The translations under genes and the position numbers were made by a program. Under the pieces are notes generated by a model. The model was not told where the DNA came from. It did no database searches and was given only the letters and a program-made list of their open reading frames with translations. DNA of 9,024 bases from Oscillospiraceae bacterium (GTDB taxonomy: Bacteria; Bacillota; Clostridia; Oscillospirales; Acutalibacteraceae), in the NCBI GenBank assembly GCA_003517915.1, contig DOZQ01000002.1, positions 1 to 9,024 on the forward strand. The letters run 5' to 3'. Of the stretch, positions 5,839-9,024 are shown piece by piece. Position 1 is the stretch's first letter. Each line of letters begins with the position of its first letter.

Positions 5839-7377
5839 ATGGAGTATAAATTGACACAGCAGGATGTTTACATCAATGACGTTGTGTTTGATGAGAGCGT
5901 TGAGCAGCCGATTGACACTGAATTTTCTCTCCCTGATTACTGCCCGGACGTCGCTCGTGTGCTCAAATGCAGAATTAATCCACGCATAGGCTCACGGAGT
6001 ATAAACGGCGGGATTCTGACAGTGGAGGGAACGGCCTATATAAACCTGATTTATGTAGACGAGGAAAAGGGAGATATCCGCAGCCATGAGCACAGCGTGG
6101 GCTTTACCAGAAATTTTGAGGTGCCGGGCGAATACGACAACGCGCAGCCCATCGTGCGGGCAAAAATGGAATATTGCAACTGCCGGCCGATCAACCAGAG
6201 AAAGATAAGCGTGCACGGTGCGCTGAGCCTGCGATTAAAGGTCTGCGCCAGACGCAAAAAAGAGATAATCACCGACGTCGACGGTGAAGGCATTGAGGTT
6301 CTGCGCGGGGAAGTGCCCGCCAGCAGCACACTTTCCACTGCCGAAAAATATCTGCTGATAAGCGACGAGTTGGACATAGGGCCGAGCCAGCAGGGCATAC
6401 GCTACCTTTTGCGGGGCGACGCCAGAGCCATAGCGCTGGACTGCAAGGTGGTGTCAAACAAAGTAATAGTAAAGGGAGAGCTGCTTGTAAGCGCGTTTTA
6501 CTGCGGCGATGAAGACGGCGGCACAGACAATCTTGATACCAGCCTGCCGATAAGCCAGATTATCGACATTGACGGAGTAAACGAAAAATGCACCTGCTCG
6601 GCCAGCATCGACGTGGTGTCGCTGGATTTAAAGCCGCGCACCGGACTGAACGGGGAAGCGCGCAGCATGGCTATTTCCTCGAAGCTGCTCATAATGATCA
6701 AGGCTTACTGCGAAAACGACGTGCCGGTCATATATGACATTTATTCCACCCAATTTGAAAGCAGCAATGAAAAGTACGAAATCCCTTTTGAAAAAAAAGT
6801 AGGATCGGTAAATGAAAATTACCTTTGCAAAAAAACGATAGACCTGCCGGAAAAGGCCATGGATTCTGTGGCGGATCTCTGGTGCGATTCGGCGGTGGAA
6901 GGGGTGCGTCAGGAAAACAATCAGGTGGTGATAAGCGGGACGGTAATGATATGTATTCTGGGCAAGGACAAAGACGACCTGCCGTCTTATTTTGAAAGCC
7001 CGGTGGCTTATGAATATCGGTACAATCTGGATTCGGTGCCCGAGAAGGTGAGCTGTGATCCGGAGGTCGTGGCGGCCAACGCGACTTATACTCTGCTGCC
7101 GACCAATGAGATCGAGGTAAGGGTAGAGCTTGACATCAAAGCGGAGATACTTAGCAGAACAGGGGTTTCGGCGCTTGTGGGAACCAATATCCATGAAGAC
7201 AAACCCAAGGAAAAAGATGCGGCGGCACTGATAATTTATTACGCCGACGCCGACGAGACCGTATGGGATATCGCGCGGGCGCACAATACCTCAGCCGAAC
7301 AGGTCATGAATCTCAATACGCTGCAGTCCAGCGGAAAACTAGGCGCTAAAAAAATGTTGATGATTCCGACGGTATAA
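5839..7377 (+). CDS. sipL: SipL-like SPOCS (DUF3794) and LysM spore morphogenesis protein
   Basis: A 512-residue protein with repeated SPOCS/DUF3794 regions and a C-terminal LysM. The first region begins near C35-P-D-V-A-R-V and runs to about 120; the second begins near K170 (YLLISDELDIGPSQQG); the third near I315 (PFEKKVGSVNENYLCKK) and extends to about 410. The LysM domain is about 465-510 (YADADETVWDIARAHNTSAEQVMNLN...KMLMIPTV). There is no signal peptide or membrane helix, so it acts in the mother-cell cytosol. This is the architecture of Clostridioides difficile SipL, whose LysM binds SpoIVA and which is required for the coat to encase the forespore; B. subtilis uses SpoVID in a similar place. 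spoIVA following directly strongly supports the call. AAGGAG 7 bases before ATG fixes the start. The precise orthology is inferred from domain order and neighbourhood. Confidence 0.88.
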   Translation: MEYKLTQQDVYINDVVFDESVEQPIDTEFSLPDYCPDVARVLKCRINPRIGSRSINGGILTVEGTAYINLIYVDEEKGDIRSHEHSVGFTRNFEVPGEYDNAQPIVRAKMEYCNCRPINQRKISVHGALSLRLKVCARRKKEIITDVDGEGIEVLRGEVPASSTLSTAEKYLLISDELDIGPSQQGIRYLLRGDARAIALDCKVVSNKVIVKGELLVSAFYCGDEDGGTDNLDTSLPISQIIDIDGVNEKCTCSASIDVVSLDLKPRTGLNGEARSMAISSKLLIMIKAYCENDVPVIYDIYSTQFESSNEKYEIPFEKKVGSVNENYLCKKTIDLPEKAMDSVADLWCDSAVEGVRQENNQVVISGTVMICILGKDKDDLPSYFESPVAYEYRYNLDSVPEKVSCDPEVVAANATYTLLPTNEIEVRVELDIKAEILSRTGVSALVGTNIHEDKPKEKDAAALIIYYADADETVWDIARAHNTSAEQVMNLNTLQSSGKLGAKKMLMIPTV

Positions 7378-7402
7378 TCTTTTTTTGCGAGGGGGAAAAC
7401 AT

Positions 7403-8881
7403 ATGGAAGAACGTAATATTTACAAAGACATTGCGCAGCGCACACAGGGGGATATATACGTCGGTGTTGTCGGACCGGTGAGAACAGGCAAATCCACCCT
7501 GGTCAAACGGTTTATGGATACGTTGGTGCTGCCCAATATTTCCAGCGAGTTTCAAAGGGAACGCGCGAACGACGAGCTCCCGCAGTCGTCCGCGGGACGG
7601 ACTATTATGACCACCGAGCCCAAATTTATCCCCGAAGAGGCGGTAGAGATCACACTGGAGGAAAATTCCTCATTTCAGGTGCGAATGATCGACTGTGTGG
7701 GATATATTGTACCGAGCTCACTTGGCTATATAGAAGGGGATCAGCCGCGAATGGTGATGACACCGTGGCATGATGAACCGATTCCGTTTAACATGGCCGC
7801 CGAAATAGGCACAAGAAAAGTAATAACCGAGCATTCGACCATAGGGCTGGTGGTTACGACCGACGGCAGCATAAGCGATATTCCAAGAGAGGAATATGAG
7901 GAGGCCGAGGAACGGGTAATAAGCGAGCTTAAAGAGATAAGCAAGCCGTTTGTCGTGCTGCTAAACTGCATGTATCCCGAGTCTGAAAGCGCGAGGGAAA
8001 CGGCGGCTGCGCTTACAAAAAAACACGGCGTGCCGGCCATGCCGGTAAATTGTCTTGAGCTGGACGAAGAGCAGATAAAGGAGATTATCTCTAAAATCCT
8101 GTTTGAATTCCCGGTCAAGGAGATTGCCGTTGAGCTGCCTAAGTGGATATCCACCCTGGAGGAGGATCATTGGCTGCGCACGCAGGTTTTCGACTTGATT
8201 AAAGAGACCGCCGAAAAAATAACGCATATCCGGGAGGTAAGCAAGCTCACCGACGCGATGGAGGAATGCGAATATGTAGACGGCGCCCAGATAGCGAAGG
8301 TGGGGCTTGGGAAGGGAAGCGCCCGCGTGGGGATCAGCATAAGCCAGGATCTGTTTTACCGTATTCTGGCCGAAACCACCGGGCTTAACATTTGCGGAGA
8401 CCAGGATTTGATGGGCTGCATGATGGAGCTTGCCAAGATACAAAAGGAATATATACGCGTCAAGGACGCTTTGGACGAGGTAGAGGCAACCGGCTACGGC
8501 ATTGTTATGCCGACGATTGAGGAGCTGAAGCTGGAAGATCCCGAGATAATGCGGCAGGGCGGCCGGTATGGCGTCAGGCTGCGCGCGTCGGCCCCGTCTA
8601 TACATATGATGCGGGCGGAGATTACCACCGAGGTTTCACCTATTGTCGGCAGTGAAAAGCAGTCTGAGGATCTTGTGATGTATTTATTGCAGGAATTTGA
8701 GGAAAATCCTGTGGAAATATGGGATTCTAACATATTTGGCAAATCGCTGCATTCGCTTGTGAACGAGGGACTGCACACCAAGCTTGCCCGAATGCCCAGC
8801 GAGGCCAGAATGCGGCTGCAGGAAACGATAGAACGGGTGATAAACGAGGGCTGCAGCGGGCTTATTTGCATTATTCTTTAG
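7403..8881 (+). CDS. spoIVA: SpoIVA, spore coat morphogenetic ATPase
   Basis: With ATG 7403 the protein has 492 residues, the same length as B. subtilis SpoIVA as I recall it. The N-terminal ERNIYKDIAQRTQGDIYVG leads to the Walker A G24-P-V-R-T-G-K30-S-T, with K30 at the position shown to be needed for ATP hydrolysis in B. subtilis. T70-T71 (TIMTTEPKF) match the sensor threonines, DCVGYIVP corresponds to the Walker B/G3 segment, and the protein ends in NEGCSGLICIIL, close to the conserved SpoIVA C-terminus that contacts SpoVM. SpoIVA evolved from TRAFAC-type GTPases but uses ATP to polymerise irreversibly into the basement layer around the forespore. GAGGGGG (7389-7395) lies 7 bases upstream; an in-frame TTG at 7385 is less likely because that Shine-Dalgarno lies inside its first codons. 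It is 25 bases after sipL with no terminator, so they form one operon. Confidence 0.97.
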   Translation: MEERNIYKDIAQRTQGDIYVGVVGPVRTGKSTLVKRFMDTLVLPNISSEFQRERANDELPQSSAGRTIMTTEPKFIPEEAVEITLEENSSFQVRMIDCVGYIVPSSLGYIEGDQPRMVMTPWHDEPIPFNMAAEIGTRKVITEHSTIGLVVTTDGSISDIPREEYEEAEERVISELKEISKPFVVLLNCMYPESESARETAAALTKKHGVPAMPVNCLELDEEQIKEIISKILFEFPVKEIAVELPKWISTLEEDHWLRTQVFDLIKETAEKITHIREVSKLTDAMEECEYVDGAQIAKVGLGKGSARVGISISQDLFYRILAETTGLNICGDQDLMGCMMELAKIQKEYIRVKDALDEVEATGYGIVMPTIEELKLEDPEIMRQGGRYGVRLRASAPSIHMMRAEITTEVSPIVGSEKQSEDLVMYLLQEFEENPVEIWDSNIFGKSLHSLVNEGLHTKLARMPSEARMRLQETIERVINEGCSGLICIIL

Positions 8882-8906
8882 AGGTTTTTGGATTTTAGAC
8901 GCAGTA

Positions 8907-8939
8907 AAACCCCCGGTGAGATTTTCTCACCGGGGGTTT
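8907..8939 (+). terminator. Perfect 15-bp hairpin after spoIVA
   Basis: AAACCCCCGGTGAGA (8907-8921) pairs perfectly with 8925-8939, loop TTT. It lies 25 bases after the spoIVA stop. The T residues that end the right arm are only three, so the hairpin is very stable but its U-tract is short. Flanking A and T runs mean it could work in both directions. Confidence 0.75.
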
Positions 8940-8949
8940 CAGACTGTCA

Positions 8950-8977
8950 AAAAAGGTCGCCTTTTGGCGGCCTTTTT
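8950..8977 (+). terminator. Second terminator hairpin after spoIVA
   Basis: AAAAAGGTCGCC (8950-8961) pairs with GGCGGCCTTTTT (8966-8977), 12 pairs with one T-G wobble and loop TTTT. The T5 tract and mirrored A run suggest a bidirectional intrinsic terminator backing up the first hairpin. Confidence 0.75.
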
Positions 8978-8985
8978 GGTATAAT
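8977..8985 (+). promoter_or_regulatory. Extended -10 promoter TGGTATAAT for the next gene
   Basis: TATAAT (8980-8985) is the exact sigma-A -10 consensus and is preceded by TG plus one base, the extended -10 motif. No good -35 is visible because the terminator stem occupies that position. The predicted start of transcription, near 8992, is about 10 bases before ATG 9002, leaving a very short leader. Confidence 0.5.
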
Positions 8986-9001
8986 AGAATAGGGTGATAC
9001 G

Positions 9002-9024
9002 ATGCTGGAACGAAGTGAAGATAA
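9002..9024 (+). CDS. Start of a further gene, cut by the window edge
   Basis: ATG 9002 opens a frame of seven complete codons (MLERSED) that runs off the window. AGGGTG (8991-8996) lies 5 bases upstream as a moderate ribosome binding site, and a consensus -10 box precedes it. Too little is present to suggest a product. Confidence 0.4.

Noticed and set aside
6628..7284. 218-codon antisense frame within sipL
   Set aside because: It lies wholly inside a well-supported gene and its His/Arg/Tyr-rich content is typical of a codon-composition shadow.
7385..7402. TTG 7385 as the spoIVA start
   Set aside because: The Shine-Dalgarno GAGGGGG would lie inside the coding region; ATG 7403 gives the exact family length and places Lys30 as in B. 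subtilis.
7961..8605. 214-codon antisense frame within spoIVA
   Set aside because: spoIVA is certain from end-to-end similarity; the antisense product looks random.

Overview
The window looks like a chromosomal segment of an anaerobic, endospore-forming Firmicute of class Clostridia. The reasons are the gene content (PrkC/PrpC, SpoVM, SipL and SpoIVA), AGGAGG-type ribosome binding sites, frequent TTG/GTG starts, roughly balanced base composition, and GC-rich intergenic inverted repeats. SipL in particular is known from clostridial rather than Bacillus sporulation. All supported genes lie on the + strand.

Left half (1-5215): the 3' end of rsmB (16S rRNA m5C methyltransferase), rlmN (23S rRNA A2503 C2-methyltransferase), a PP2C phosphatase (stp/prpC), the PASTA-domain Ser/Thr kinase prkC, and the ribosome-assembly GTPase rsgA. 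This matches the order rsmB-rlmN-prpC-prkC-rsgA known from Bacillus subtilis. The prkC-rsgA gap (4087-4324) holds two strong hairpins, at least one a likely terminator, and a 114-bp element bounded by TGTAGGG/CCCTACA that resembles a small non-autonomous repeat.

Middle (5216-5838): a 623-base stretch that looks empty if only long reading frames are considered. It contains a nested inverted-repeat leader, an unrecognised 50-residue membrane protein gene, and a 26-codon gene that I identify as spoVM, followed by a strong intrinsic terminator. In B. subtilis rpe and thiN lie between rsgA and spoVM; here the small membrane protein gene occupies that place.

Right half (5839-8881): a SPOCS/LysM protein of the SipL type, then full-length spoIVA 25 bases downstream. 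SpoVM (membrane anchor and curvature sensor), SpoIVA (ATPase that polymerises on the forespore) and SipL (SpoIVA partner) are known to build the basement layer of the spore coat. All three are encoded within about 3.3 kb, in two transcription units split by the terminator after spoVM. Two consecutive terminator hairpins close the spoIVA unit. An extended -10 promoter (TGGTATAAT) and the first seven codons of another gene end the window.

I see no mobile-element genes, tRNAs, rRNAs or CRISPR. The most interesting parts are the hidden small genes, their structured leader, and the compact coat-basement cluster; these are mainly known families in an informative arrangement, not a wholly new system.
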